Source of the DNA: Frankia tisae
GTDB taxonomy: Bacteria; Actinomycetota; Actinomycetes; Frankiales; Frankiaceae
Assembly: GCF_025403405.1 (NCBI RefSeq)
Contig: NZ_JANEZT010000005.1
Coordinates: 1 to 44,819, forward strand
DNA: 44,819 nucleotides
Reading direction: 5' to 3'
Made by a program: the position numbers and the translations under genes. Under the pieces are notes generated by a model. That model was not told the DNA's origin. It was given only the letters and a program-made list of their open reading frames with translations, and did no database searches. Of the stretch, positions 9,366-17,999 are shown one piece after another (positions within the stretch are counted from its first letter, which is position 1; the number at the start of each line of letters is the position of its first letter).

Positions 9366-10136
9366 GTGACGTCCGGTGACGAGGAGGGTGGCCTCGGCCG
9401 TGGCGAGGAGCAGCCCCACGGCAGCAATCGGCGCGACCCCCGCGGCGACGGGGCCGAGCCTGGCCCGATCGGGCGGTCGGGTCGGCGGGCGACACTGCTG
9501 GTGCTCGCGGATGGCCGCATGCCGACCGGGGGGCATGCCCATTCGGGCGGGGTCGAGGCCGCCGTGACCGACGGCAGCCTGGCGAGCCTGGCCGATCTGG
9601 CCGCGTTCCTGCTCGGCCGGCTGCACACCGCCGGCCTGGTCGCCGCGGCCTTCGCCGCCGCCGCCTGCCACGCCCTCGCGACCGGCCGGACCGACGTCGT
9701 CGAGCTCGACACCGAACTCGACGCCCGCACGCCCTCCCCAGCCCTGCGCGCCGCCAGCCGCGCGCAGGGCCGCACCCTGTTGCGAGCCGGCCGGGCAGCG
9801 TGGCCGGTACCCGCAGGTCCCCGCGCCCCGCACCACGCGGTCGCGCTGGGCATGGTGGCCGCCGGCGCGGGACTGACGCCCGGGGAAGCGGCCCTCGCCG
9901 CGGCGCACGTGACGGTCACCGGGCCGGCGACGGCCGCGACCCGCCTGATTGGACTGGACCCCCTGGCGGTCACCGCGATCCTAGCCCGCCTCGCCGACGA
10001 CGTGGAGGCGATCGCCCAGGCGGGCGAGGCCGCAGCCGCGCTGCCCCCGCGGGAACTGCCGGCGCTCACCGGCGTCCGCCTGGACCTGCTGGCCGAGCGC
10101 CACCGGGTCACCGCGCTGCGGATGTTCACCTCCTAG
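9366..10136 (+). CDS. ureF: Urease accessory protein UreF
   Basis: 256 residues from GTG 9366, with GGAGG four bases upstream. A 40-residue charged head, absent from most UreF proteins, precedes the signature LADGRMPTGGHAHSGGVEAAV. An all-helical body follows, with an Ala-rich middle and the late ATRLIGLDPLAVTAILARL segment, ending with HRVTALRMFTS. UreF acts with UreD and UreG as a GTP-dependent complex that delivers nickel to apo-urease. Its usual partner ureG does not follow; instead an accessory island of about 4.4 kb separates it from ureD. Confidence 0.95.
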   Translation: MTSGDEEGGLGRGEEQPHGSNRRDPRGDGAEPGPIGRSGRRATLLVLADGRMPTGGHAHSGGVEAAVTDGSLASLADLAAFLLGRLHTAGLVAAAFAAAACHALATGRTDVVELDTELDARTPSPALRAASRAQGRTLLRAGRAAWPVPAGPRAPHHAVALGMVAAGAGLTPGEAALAAAHVTVTGPATAATRLIGLDPLAVTAILARLADDVEAIAQAGEAAAALPPRELPALTGVRLDLLAERHRVTALRMFTS

Positions 10137-10409
10137 TACCGCAACGGCACTTGTAGGCGGCCTCGTCGTTTGTAGAGGGAGCGTCGGGCTTGGTGTTACC
10201 GGTGTCGCCGCCAGCGAGGTGCTGCCCGCAGGCCTCGTCGACATAGCGGCGGGCATCATCAGGTACCCCGTCGACATCCAGTCCGCCCGGCACAGCAACC
10301 GCCGCATCCCATCCGAGGACACCGCGGCGGCAGGTTCCGCCAACGTCCAACCGCGAGACGAAAGTGCGATAGGCATACCAACGCCTCGTCGAGGTACCTG
10401 GAATACTTC
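10137..10409. other. Left flank of the accessory island, no supported gene
   Basis: 273 bp between ureF and the NACHT-TIR gene. A minus-strand open frame (10126-10509, 127 codons) covers it and ends with a Cys-rich YKCRCG, but it has no recognisable domain and runs into the NACHT gene. ureG would be expected near here; I find no P-loop of the UreG type (GPVGSGKT) in any frame. Confidence 0.5.
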
Positions 10410-12908
10410 GTGACCATGGATCAGCCAGGTCGCCAGGCACAGAGTCCTGCGTCGGGTGCAGCGGGACTCGGCCGGGTGGAAGATGGGGCCATCGAATTAG
10501 CTCAATCATTGCACGAATTCTGGTCGCGGGAAATTGTCCGTCGCAGGGTCAAGAAGCCGCAACTCATTGATGTCGGCTGGACGTGGGCCGCCCGCGAGGT
10601 CGCGACGCCGTGGGCAGAGATCAGTGGCTCCGTTTTCTCTATCGCACCAGGAGAGAGAGCTGGTGCGGTCGCTCCCCCTTCAGTGCCTCAGAGCGGGACC
10701 ATAACCGACCTCTTCCGTGACATGTACTCCCGACTGCCCGGGAACCGGCTCGTGATCCTCGGCGGGGCCGGATCAGGAAAGACCGCCGCCATGATGCTTC
10801 TAATGGAAGAGATACTTCGCACACGGCTCAATGGACACCTGGGCCCAGAGGAACCGATTCCAGTATGGTTAACCCTTGGCGGCTGGAATCCCGATACGAC
10901 CGATCCTCTGAGCTGGGTGAAATCCTCCCTAGCCCGCGATCACCCCTTCCTCCGCGCAGCCAAATTCGGTCCGAACGTTATAGACAGGCTAATATCACAA
11001 AGACGAATCGCGCTCTTTCTCGACGGCCTGGACGAGATGCCACCGAGCCTTCGAGGGAAGGCCCTGAGTAGCCTGGATCTCCATCTTAACGATCTTCGCC
11101 TGGTCTTGACCAGCCGGTTCGACGAGTATCATGATGCCCTCGCCCGGGGATCATTGAAAAAAGCCGCAGTAATTGAGTTGATGCCGCTAGACACGGAAAC
11201 AATACAGGCACATCTGACCAACGATCTTCCCGAGCAACTAGTCGCCGGCGGACGTAAGGTCCGGGAGTATCTTCGTGAACATCCGACAGGAAATCTGACC
11301 GAGGCCCTAAACAATCCCTTCATGCTTTCGCTGGCGAAGTCAATGTGCCGAGACAGCGACCCGGCATATCTACTCTCGGCAAGTCTTACCTCGGTTTCCA
11401 GTATCCGCCACCGTATCCTTGAAAAGACCCTCGAGATAACATACCCGGATTCAGCAGAGCGTGACCACGTAACCAGGCGGCTGACGTGGCTGGCTCGAAA
11501 AATGGGCACCAATCGTGACCTGGCGTGGTGGACGATCCCCACGTGGCTCACCGCGGAGCAGCATTGGGCCGGAGCGGCGTTGACATCCGCGGCGGGGATA
11601 CTCGTCGCCATCTCTCCGCTTCTTTCGCAGACCCCGATCATCCTCGTCCTTGTACCGATTCTAGCGCCGATCACGGTTTTTGTGGCGATTCAAATATCGC
11701 TTCTAATGACCTTATTCGGCAGTAATATGATCGGTGACTCCATGGATCGGTTCCGCAACGGTCCGATCTTTGGCTCTGGCGCCGGCCCGCGTGCTCTCGC
11801 CGTGCGCAAGCCCAGTGCGGTAGAACTGCTGCGAGGTCTTGGCAACGGTGCACTGTGTGGTCTGGCCTGCGCCGCTATCGGACATCGTGCCGGTGATCTG
11901 AGTGGAAGCCAAACGCTAGCAAAATGGCTTTCGGTGGGGCTGGGTCTTGCCGGTCTGCTTGCTTTCGATCTGCTGGAGGTGTGGCTAACGCCCGTGGCGA
12001 ACGAGCCATCCGCGACCCCAAAATCGACCTATCTCCTCGATCGCCGGACGGCTCTGGTCTGCGGGGGTGCGGGTGGACTGATGTTCGGGGCACTAGTAGG
12101 CCTGACTATCAGCAACTACTTCGGCCCGGCGCTCGGGATAACTGTCGGCCTGTACGCGACGGCGCTGTTCGGACTCCTTTTCGGTAACGGGAATTCGGTC
12201 GCCGTACTCTTCTTCGAAATCTTCAATCTCTGCACGCAGGGACACCGTGTGGGTATTATCCAATCCCTGGAGCGAGCCCATGCGAGCGGTATCCTGCGAA
12301 CGGCGGGAGCTCTCTACCAGTTCCGACATGCCGAGCTGCAGGAATACTTAGCCGGCCTTGGCCGGCCGGAGAACAGAGCGGAATTGAATCCGGCCGGTCG
12401 ATCCGGAGAACCCACAGTGCGCGCCGGGTCCCGATCCCCGGAAACCACGATCCAGGAACCCACGACTGGCGGTGCACAAGTCGGCGTCACCCAGTACCAA
12501 GTCGCATTGTCATTCGCCGAGGAGCAGGCAGGCTATGTCCACGACGTCGCCCAAGAACTCGCATCGCTCGGCATCAAGTACTTCTATTACAAAGAACTCG
12601 AATCCGATCTGTGGGGCAAGGATCTCGGAGATGAACTGCCCAATATTTTCGCACACGGATCGAGCCGCGTAGTCATCTTCACATCGAAGGAATATTTCTC
12701 GAAGGTCTATACGTTGATCGAGCTCATCGCCGCCTTCGGGCAGCACAAGAAGAATCGCTCGGCGAATTTCATACTTCCGGTACTCCTCGACGATACACCG
12801 CTCCAGCTACTGCCGCCGTCGACCGTTACTATTGACGGGAGAATCAAGAGTCCCCAGCGGGTCGCGGAACTCATTGCCGAGAAGATTGCGCATTCCTCGA
12901 CGACGTAG
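10410..12908 (+). CDS. NACHT NTPase with membrane segments and C-terminal TIR domain (candidate defence protein)
   Basis: 832 residues from GTG 10410 (ATG 10416 also possible; the ribosome binding site is weak). An N-terminal region of about 95 residues of unknown type contains a helix AIELAQSLHEFWSREIVRR. The NACHT/STAND NTPase follows: Walker A GGAGSGKT 118-125, Walker B LFLDGLDE 202-209, sensor-like LVLTSRFDEY. From 386 to about 606 there are five to seven hydrophobic segments, then FRHAELQEYLAG (638-649), the usual close of actinobacterial NACHT proteins. After a linker, residues 693-826 form a TIR domain: VALSFAEEQAGYV, a KYFYYKELESDLWGKDL segment, VVIFTSKEYFSKVYTLIE with candidate catalytic Glu771, and FILPVLLDDT. 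GC content is far below that of neighbours (32 of 60 bases at 10981-11040), which suggests transfer. The layout suggests NTPase-gated TIR signalling or NAD+ cleavage against phage. Confidence 0.88.
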   Translation: MTMDQPGRQAQSPASGAAGLGRVEDGAIELAQSLHEFWSREIVRRRVKKPQLIDVGWTWAAREVATPWAEISGSVFSIAPGERAGAVAPPSVPQSGTITDLFRDMYSRLPGNRLVILGGAGSGKTAAMMLLMEEILRTRLNGHLGPEEPIPVWLTLGGWNPDTTDPLSWVKSSLARDHPFLRAAKFGPNVIDRLISQRRIALFLDGLDEMPPSLRGKALSSLDLHLNDLRLVLTSRFDEYHDALARGSLKKAAVIELMPLDTETIQAHLTNDLPEQLVAGGRKVREYLREHPTGNLTEALNNPFMLSLAKSMCRDSDPAYLLSASLTSVSSIRHRILEKTLEITYPDSAERDHVTRRLTWLARKMGTNRDLAWWTIPTWLTAEQHWAGAALTSAAGILVAISPLLSQTPIILVLVPILAPITVFVAIQISLLMTLFGSNMIGDSMDRFRNGPIFGSGAGPRALAVRKPSAVELLRGLGNGALCGLACAAIGHRAGDLSGSQTLAKWLSVGLGLAGLLAFDLLEVWLTPVANEPSATPKSTYLLDRRTALVCGGAGGLMFGALVGLTISNYFGPALGITVGLYATALFGLLFGNGNSVAVLFFEIFNLCTQGHRVGIIQSLERAHASGILRTAGALYQFRHAELQEYLAGLGRPENRAELNPAGRSGEPTVRAGSRSPETTIQEPTTGGAQVGVTQYQVALSFAEEQAGYVHDVAQELASLGIKYFYYKELESDLWGKDLGDELPNIFAHGSSRVVIFTSKEYFSKVYTLIELIAAFGQHKKNRSANFILPVLLDDTPLQLLPPSTVTIDGRIKSPQRVAELIAEKIAHSSTT

Positions 12909-13662
12909 GGAGAGCCTGCCACGTTGGAGCAGGCCGTGGTCGGCAAGATGACGTTTCTCATTCATCAAACTGGTAGTACCCGAGATCCGGGAGCTGATCG
13001 CCACCCGACTTCGCAGGCTCCGCACTACCAGCAACGAGGACACACCTACATGCCGTTGCAGTACCGCGTATCTGGCTGTGATCGGCGGATAGTCCGCGCG
13101 GAACTCGCCGATCGGGATCGTGGTCGAGGAGTGGAGTTGGCGACGGGCTGGATGGCCGCCGATGCTCTCTTCACCGCCAGGTGCCGATCTCAGAGCCAGG
13201 TGCCGATCTCAGAGCTCAGGTGCTGATCCCACGGCCAGGCGTCGATCTCTGATCACGCCGGTCCGATCTGCAGCGTTCCGGCAGTCGTACGGGCAGTTAC
13301 AGGGGTTGACGACGGTTTCGGGTCGGCGGTCCGGGATTTACCTCACGCAACTGCTGACCGCCAGGTGGCCGGGCGTGGTGGTGAGCCGGTGCCGAGGCCC
13401 GGGCCGGCACTGGGACTGTAGGCGGGGCGGACGTGTGTGACGCGGTTGTGCGCCCGGGACGGGCTCCATCGTGTTCGCGCCCTGATCACGCCGCAGCCGC
13501 GCGGCGCCCCGGAGCAACAACTCCGTTCGCTCTGGAGCGCATCAGCATGGAGACCGAGGAATCGCCCTTCGGCTCAGGCTCCGACGATCGCGGTGTTCCA
13601 CGCAACCGCCCATGCATCCGAGTGCATCCCGGTCCGGGGCCATCCGACCCGGAATCGGCTCA
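12909..13662. other. Gene-poor island interior with short repeats and a possible transposase remnant
   Basis: 754 bp without an intact gene. On the plus strand from 12961 a short frame reads KLVVPEIRELIATRLRRLR and stops at about 13104. This resembles the C-terminal TVPEIRRL segment of some DDE transposases but is too short to be sure. A 19-bp repeat array follows at 13176-13253. No transposon ends or target-site duplications were found by eye. Confidence 0.3.
13176..13253. repeat. 19-bp direct-repeat cluster, two exact and two degenerate copies
   Basis: gccaggtgccgatctcaga occurs exactly at 13176-13194 and 13195-13213. Degenerate copies follow at 13214-13231 (gctcaggtgctgatccca) and about 13234-13253 (ggccaggcgtcgatctctga). 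All keep a CAGG-G-YGATC-like core. There are no spacers of CRISPR type. It lies outside any supported gene. Confidence 0.85.
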
Positions 13663-14175
13663 TCACCCGTCCGGGATGTCGAGCTGGTCCAGCAGGGTGG
13701 CGGCGGCATCAGCGGGGCCGTCGGGATCGCGCAGGGCGCCGTCGGGGGTGAACAGCTTGTAGTACCGCGGGAAGGAGACGTGATCACGCATCGTAGAGGC
13801 GTGCAGCTCGGCGAAGACCTGCCGCAGGTACTTGATCGCGGGTAGGCTGCCGCTCGCGCCGCTGTAGCCGACGAAGCCGACGAAGCCGACGAAGCCGATC
13901 ACCTTGGCCTGCCACTCCGGGTAGCCAGTCAATGGCGGTCTTGAGCGATGCCGGGAAGCTGCGGTTGTAGTCGGAGGTCACGACGACGATGGCGCCGGCG
14001 GTGCCGATCCGCCGGGTCGGTCCGGCCATGGCGACCGGGCGTGGCAGGTCGGGGGCGAAGGCCGGCGGGATGGCCGGCATCACCGTCGGCAATGGGAAGT
14101 TCGCCAGGTCGAGCACGTCGACGGTGAGCCCGCCGTGCCGCTCGGCTTGAGGGTGGGCCAGACCGGCCGCAGGGT
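13663..14175 (-). pseudogene. NAD(P)H-dependent FMN reductase, frameshifted and lacking a start
   Basis: Two minus-strand frames together give a flavodoxin-like NADPH:FMN reductase. The upstream frame reads HGGLTVDVLDLANFPLP, then GAIVVVTSDYNRSFPASLK and TAIDW, the flavin-binding loop. The downstream frame (13663-13932) continues with GYPEWQAKVIGF, YSGASGSLPAIKYLRQVF, an AELHASTMRDHVSF segment and the end. One extra base at about 13924 would explain the shift (TGG-C-TAC for the family's W-Y-PEW). A GFV tripeptide is triplicated just after it by a 9-bp tandem repeat. No start codon or usual N-terminal GSxR loop is visible. A sequencing error could account for the shift but not for the missing start. 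Confidence 0.75.
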
Positions 14176-14226
14176 GGTGGGGGCAAGGGCCATGATCCGA
14201 GCGAGGCGGGCTGCTACGGTCCCCGC

Positions 14227-14575
14227 GTGGGCGACACCGAGCTGGGCCTGTTCCTCCGGGTCCGCTTCGCCCCCACCGACGTGGGGCTGCCCAGCGGACC
14301 CTGCCGGCGTGCGCGTGGCCTGTGCCGCTCGGAGGTCGCCGCGCTCACCGGGGTGAGCGTCGAGTACATGACCTGGGTGGAGCAGGGCCGCGATCAGGCA
14401 GGGCCCGTTCCGGGCGGATTCCTACATGGCGGCCCTCGCCGACAAGTTCGAACGACTCGATCTGCCGGCCGACGACGAACAGCGCTTCGTCGTCCTGCTG
14501 CCGGCCGACGAGGCCACTGCGGCTGCGCTCGACCGGCTCACCGGTCGACATCCGGTCGCGAGGAGACGACATCCG
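14227..14575 (+). pseudogene. XRE-family regulator, frameshifted remnant
   Basis: From GTG 14227 the frame codes for ELGLFLRVRFAPTDVGLPSG, a GLCRSEVAALTGVSVEYMTW segment and VEQGRDQ, the helix-turn-helix pattern of XRE regulators of the MmyB-like group. Continuity is then lost at about 14400. The expected continuation (FRADSYMAALADKFERLDLP, then DDEQRFVVLLPADE) lies in another frame from about 14405. That second frame has no stop before ureD, so remnant and ureD are joined in one open frame. The ligand-binding domain is missing. It stands divergent to the broken FMN reductase, a common regulator-reductase layout, and both are decayed. Confidence 0.7.
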
Positions 14576-15475
14576 ATGCCCACGACCGCCGACGCCTCAT
14601 CGCGGCCCGCCACCCCCCGAACGGACCGTACGACTGTTCGGGCGTACGCCGCCGTCCGGGTCGAGCGGGGCCCGCACGGCGCGCCCCGGCTCGCCGAGCT
14701 GCGCTCCGACGTGCCGGTCGTCCTGCGCCTGACCGGTGTGACGCCCGGCCGGACCGGGGCGAGCACGGACACCAATTCGCTACCGACGGTGACGGTCCAT
14801 CTGGTCAACGGGGCTGCCGGCCCACTGGCCGGAGACGATCTTCGACTGGACGTCTCCGTCGGCGGTGGGGTGCGCCTGGTCCTGCGCTCCGTGGCCGCGA
14901 CCGTCGCGCTGCCGGGCCACGGCCCCGGACCGTCCCGCCTGGTCGTCGACGCGGAGGTGGCCGACGGCGGCGAGCTCGACTTCGGCCCGGAACCGACCGT
15001 GGTCGCCGACGGAGCCGACCATCGGATGATGACCGAAGTCCGGCTGGCGGCGACGGCCAGGCTGCGGCTGCGCGAGGAGATTCTGCTCGGCCGGTTCGGC
15101 GAGCCCCCCGGGTCCATCCTCAGCACGCTGCGCGTCGACGTGGCGCGTGCCGACGACCCCGGCGTCGTCGGCGCCGCCCGAACGGACGGTGCGCCGTCCG
15201 GCTGGACGCCCCTGCTGCGCCAGGAGCTGCTGCTCGGGCCGAGCGTGCCGGGGCTGCAGGGTCCCGCCCAGCTGGGCGGTGCCCGCGCGGTCGGCTCGCT
15301 GCTCGTCGCGGGGCCCGAATGGGCCGGACCCGGCCCGGAGCCCACCGTCGCCGCGGGGGTCAGCCGGCTGCCCCTGACCGGTCCGGGCTATCTGGTCTCG
15401 GCGTTAGCCGACGATGCGGTCACCCTGCGCCGCCGGCTGACGGCCGCGTTGGTCCCGCCGGCTGAGGACCCGTGA
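14576..15475 (+). CDS. ureD: Urease accessory protein UreD (UreH)
   Basis: 299 residues from ATG 14576, with GAGGAG about 10 bases upstream; the frame is open further upstream only because it runs into an XRE remnant. It matches UreD: AYAAVRVERGPHGAPRLAEL, then VHLVNGAAGPLAGDDLRLDV, a VGGGVRLVLRSVAATVALPG segment and LRLREEILLGRFGEPPG. UreD binds apo-urease and recruits UreF-UreG for nickel insertion. It is separated from ureF by the accessory island and must now rely on a promoter within the island or on read-through. Its stop lies 11 bp from the stop of the convergent hpnB gene. Confidence 0.93.
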   Translation: MPTTADASSRPATPRTDRTTVRAYAAVRVERGPHGAPRLAELRSDVPVVLRLTGVTPGRTGASTDTNSLPTVTVHLVNGAAGPLAGDDLRLDVSVGGGVRLVLRSVAATVALPGHGPGPSRLVVDAEVADGGELDFGPEPTVVADGADHRMMTEVRLAATARLRLREEILLGRFGEPPGSILSTLRVDVARADDPGVVGAARTDGAPSGWTPLLRQELLLGPSVPGLQGPAQLGGARAVGSLLVAGPEWAGPGPEPTVAAGVSRLPLTGPGYLVSALADDAVTLRRRLTAALVPPAEDP

Positions 15476-15486
15476 CCCTCCGGCGG

Positions 15487-16941
15487 TCAGCCTCCGGCGC
15501 CGGGCTGACGGTCGTCCGCCCGGACATGGGCCTGGGTCCCGCCGGGCGCGGGCACTCCGTGCGTGGCGTCCCCGCGCCACGGCTCGTCGGACCGTCCGAG
15601 CGTGGAGCTGGGCTGGGGGAAGCCATCGTTCCATGGGTCGCGGGGCGGCTCGACGGCACCGGCCGGTGCCGGGATCGTCCGCACGGCGGGAGAGGTCCCG
15701 ACGGTCAGCGGATCGGCCCCAGTCCCAGCCGCAACCCCAGCGGCCGCGTCCGTGGGCTGCCGGTCGGCGGACGGCGTGCCGTGATCGTCGTAGGTGCGTC
15801 CCTTCCAGGCGGCGCCGCGACCGGCCCGCTTGAGCCGCGCCGAGTCCAGCGTCATCCCGAGGTAGAGCACGGCGACGCCGGGGAGCAGCAGGGCGGCGGG
15901 AAGCGGCTGGCGGTAGTACCGGATCATCGGAAGGTAGGAGAGCGTCATGATCACCCAGGCGACCGCACCGACGACCGCGGTCGTGAGATCGCCGGCCACG
16001 ATGCCCGCGATGGTGGCGGCCACCGGGACGACGAAGACCAGGGCCATCCCGAGCACGGTGCCGAGCAGCAGCAGCGGCGAGTGCCGAAGCTGGGCGTAGG
16101 CGCTGCGGGACACCATCTTCCACAGGTCCGCCAGCCGCGGGTACGGCCGCCGGCTGTGGACCTGCTCGGCGAGCCCCAGCCAGGTCCGTCCACCGGAGCG
16201 CTTGATGATTCGGGCGATCGCGACGTCGTCGATGACCGCCCCGCGCACCTCGGCCAGTCCACCGGCCGCCAGCAGGGCCTCGCGGCGCACCAGCGAGCAG
16301 CCCCCGGCCGCCGCCGCCACCCGCGAATTCGGACGGTTCGACCACCGGAACGGATACAGCATCGCGAAGAAGTAGACGAACGCCGGCACGATGACCCGCT
16401 CCCACGCGGTGTCGGCCCGCAGCACGGCCATCTGCGAGACCATGTCCAGCCCCTGCGAGCGCGCGGAGGCGATGAGGCTGGTCAGCGAGCCGGGGTCATG
16501 CGCGATGTCGGCGTCGGTGAGGAGCAGAAACTCGGCATCGCCGGCGCAGTCGATGCCACGCCGCAGGGCCCACAGCTTGCCGGTCCAGCCGGGCGGGGGC
16601 TCCGTGGAGGCGGTGACCGCGGCGGTGACGCCCGTGTGCCCCTTGCGGGCGGCCTCCTCCGCCAGCGCTCGGGCGACCTCCGTGGTCCCGTCGGTGGAAC
16701 CGTCGTCGACGAGGATCAGGCGTACCGGACCGGGATAGTCCTGGGCGAGCAGGGTCGGCAGCGTCACGGGCAGCACGTCGGCCTCGTCCCGGGCCGGGAT
16801 GATGATCGCCACGCTGGGCCAGGACGGCGGTGCCTGCCGGGCGGGGAGGCGCTGATCGGTGCGCCAGAAGAAGCCATGGCCGACGGCCAGGTACAGCCAG
16901 GCGAGCAAGGAGGCGAGGGCTATCCACTGCAGCACAGTCAC
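15487..16941 (-). CDS. hpnB: Hopene-associated family 2 glycosyltransferase HpnB
   Basis: 484 residues from GTG 16941 (VTVLQWIALASL); GTG 16935 or 16959 are possible, and the open frame runs up to 18024 only as random high-GC sequence. An N-terminal membrane segment is followed by a GT2 domain: SVAIIIPARDEADVL, a VRLILVDDGSTDGT segment, LLTDADIAHD with the metal-binding DxD-like acid pair, and RIIKRSGGRTWLG. Three or four C-terminal membrane segments follow (for example LLLLGTVLGMALVFVVPV). The last ~110 residues are a Pro/Gly-rich tail. HpnB is a conserved member of hopanoid clusters; its sugar donor and acceptor are not settled from sequence. It is separated from the main hopanoid genes by a TetR gene. 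Confidence 0.88.
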   Translation of the reverse strand: MTVLQWIALASLLAWLYLAVGHGFFWRTDQRLPARQAPPSWPSVAIIIPARDEADVLPVTLPTLLAQDYPGPVRLILVDDGSTDGTTEVARALAEEAARKGHTGVTAAVTASTEPPPGWTGKLWALRRGIDCAGDAEFLLLTDADIAHDPGSLTSLIASARSQGLDMVSQMAVLRADTAWERVIVPAFVYFFAMLYPFRWSNRPNSRVAAAAGGCSLVRREALLAAGGLAEVRGAVIDDVAIARIIKRSGGRTWLGLAEQVHSRRPYPRLADLWKMVSRSAYAQLRHSPLLLLGTVLGMALVFVVPVAATIAGIVAGDLTTAVVGAVAWVIMTLSYLPMIRYYRQPLPAALLLPGVAVLYLGMTLDSARLKRAGRGAAWKGRTYDDHGTPSADRQPTDAAAGVAAGTGADPLTVGTSPAVRTIPAPAGAVEPPRDPWNDGFPQPSSTLGRSDEPWRGDATHGVPAPGGTQAHVRADDRQPGAGG

Positions 16942-17328
16942 AGAGAGTGATGCTGCCACGGGCAGCGAACAGCTGTCAGACGAGCACGGTAATTGTGTGT
17001 TAAGAACTTTCCGTCCGCTGTAGACCTGCCGCGGTCCTGGTGGCCTCGCCCCCGCCGACGCCCTCCGGCCGCACCGCCCGACAGGGCCGCTGAGCAGGGG
17101 CGATGCACGGTCGAGGACGGGCGGACGGCGCACCGCGGACGAAATCGGCCGGCCCACCGACCATCCCGACGGACCCTCCTCGATCGGACCGTGTCGGGCA
17201 GGGGTTAATACTGCGGTGCCATCGCATCGTCCTGTGTGCACCCCCACCGAACGGGCTGCGGCCGCCCTCACCGATCCCAGCCCCGGCAGAGCCACCTCGG
17301 AAGGCACCGACTGCACCATAATCAGGGG
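16942..17328. other. Divergent spacer between hpnB and tetR
   Basis: 387 bp holding the presumed promoters of hpnB (minus) and the TetR gene (plus). There is an AT-richer patch at 16988-17012 (taattgtgtgttaagaac). I could not identify a convincing palindromic operator or paired -35/-10 elements by eye. Confidence 0.4.
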
Positions 17329-17997
17329 GTGACCAGAAGCCGTCGTACCGAGCAGACGGCTGACACCCGTCAGGCCCTGATCTCGGCAGCCCGCCGCCGG
17401 TTCGCCGAGCAGGGCTTCGCCGCCACGGGAACCGAGGAGATCGTCGCCGACGCCCAGGTCACCCGAGGCGCGTTGTACCACCACTTCCGCGACAAGGCCG
17501 AGCTGTTCCGTACCGTGATGGAACAGGTCGCCACCGAGGTGGCCGAGCAGCTCGTCGCGGGTGAGCTCGCGCGCGACGCGGAGCTGCCCAGCGACGCCTG
17601 GACGCAGCTGCGACAGGGGTTCCAGTCCCTGCTCGACATCTCCACCGCGGACAGCGACTTCCAGCGCATCGTGCTGATCGACGGTCCCGCCGTCCTCGGC
17701 AACCAGGCCTGGGACGCCCTCGTCGAACGGCACGGCTACCGGCTGCTGTCCGAGTGGTTGGAACGGGCGATGGCCGAGGAGCGCATCGATCCGCTCCCGG
17801 TCGGCCCGCTGACCAGGCTGGTCGCGGCCCTGCTGTCGGAGGCGAGCATCTACACGGCGGGCGCGGCCGATCCGGACACCGCCCGGATCGAGATCGGCAT
17901 CGTGCTCGACCGGCTGCTGCGCGGCCTGGGCCGAGGCGGCGACCTGGCCGAGCAGCCCCCGGTCAGCGTCGACAGCGGCTCCGGCCGTACCCCCTAG
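17329..17997 (+). CDS. TetR-family transcriptional regulator within the hopanoid locus
   Basis: 222 residues from GTG 17329, placed so that the DNA-binding head begins normally (TRSRRTEQTADTRQALISAA); upstream codons look random. The helix-turn-helix is FAATGTEEIVADAQVTRGAL followed by YHHFRDKAELF, the TetR signature. The C-terminal ligand domain (about residues 65-200) gives no clear ligand. It lies divergent to hpnB and convergent with hpnH, so it is a reasonable candidate regulator of these genes, with possible sites in 16942-17328 or at 19143-19165. That role is inferred from position only. Confidence 0.9.
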   Translation: MTRSRRTEQTADTRQALISAARRRFAEQGFAATGTEEIVADAQVTRGALYHHFRDKAELFRTVMEQVATEVAEQLVAGELARDAELPSDAWTQLRQGFQSLLDISTADSDFQRIVLIDGPAVLGNQAWDALVERHGYRLLSEWLERAMAEERIDPLPVGPLTRLVAALLSEASIYTAGAADPDTARIEIGIVLDRLLRGLGRGGDLAEQPPVSVDSGSGRTP

Positions 17998-17999
17998 CC

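Noticed and set aside
10126-10509. 127-codon minus-strand frame between ureF and the NACHT-TIR gene
   Set aside because: No recognised domain, overlaps both neighbouring genes, and no good ribosome binding site. Kept only as a weak possibility.
12924-13226. 100-codon plus-strand frame after the NACHT-TIR gene
   Set aside because: No domain or coding-like composition; it runs through the repeat cluster.
13176-13253. CRISPR-like direct repeats
   Set aside because: Units are head to tail with no unique spacers, two copies are degenerate, and no cas genes are present in the window.
10268-14556. GTCGACATCC shared near both island ends (about 10268 and 14545) as attachment sites
   Set aside because: Only 10 bp, common in high-GC sequence, not at the exact gene ends, and no integrase is seen.
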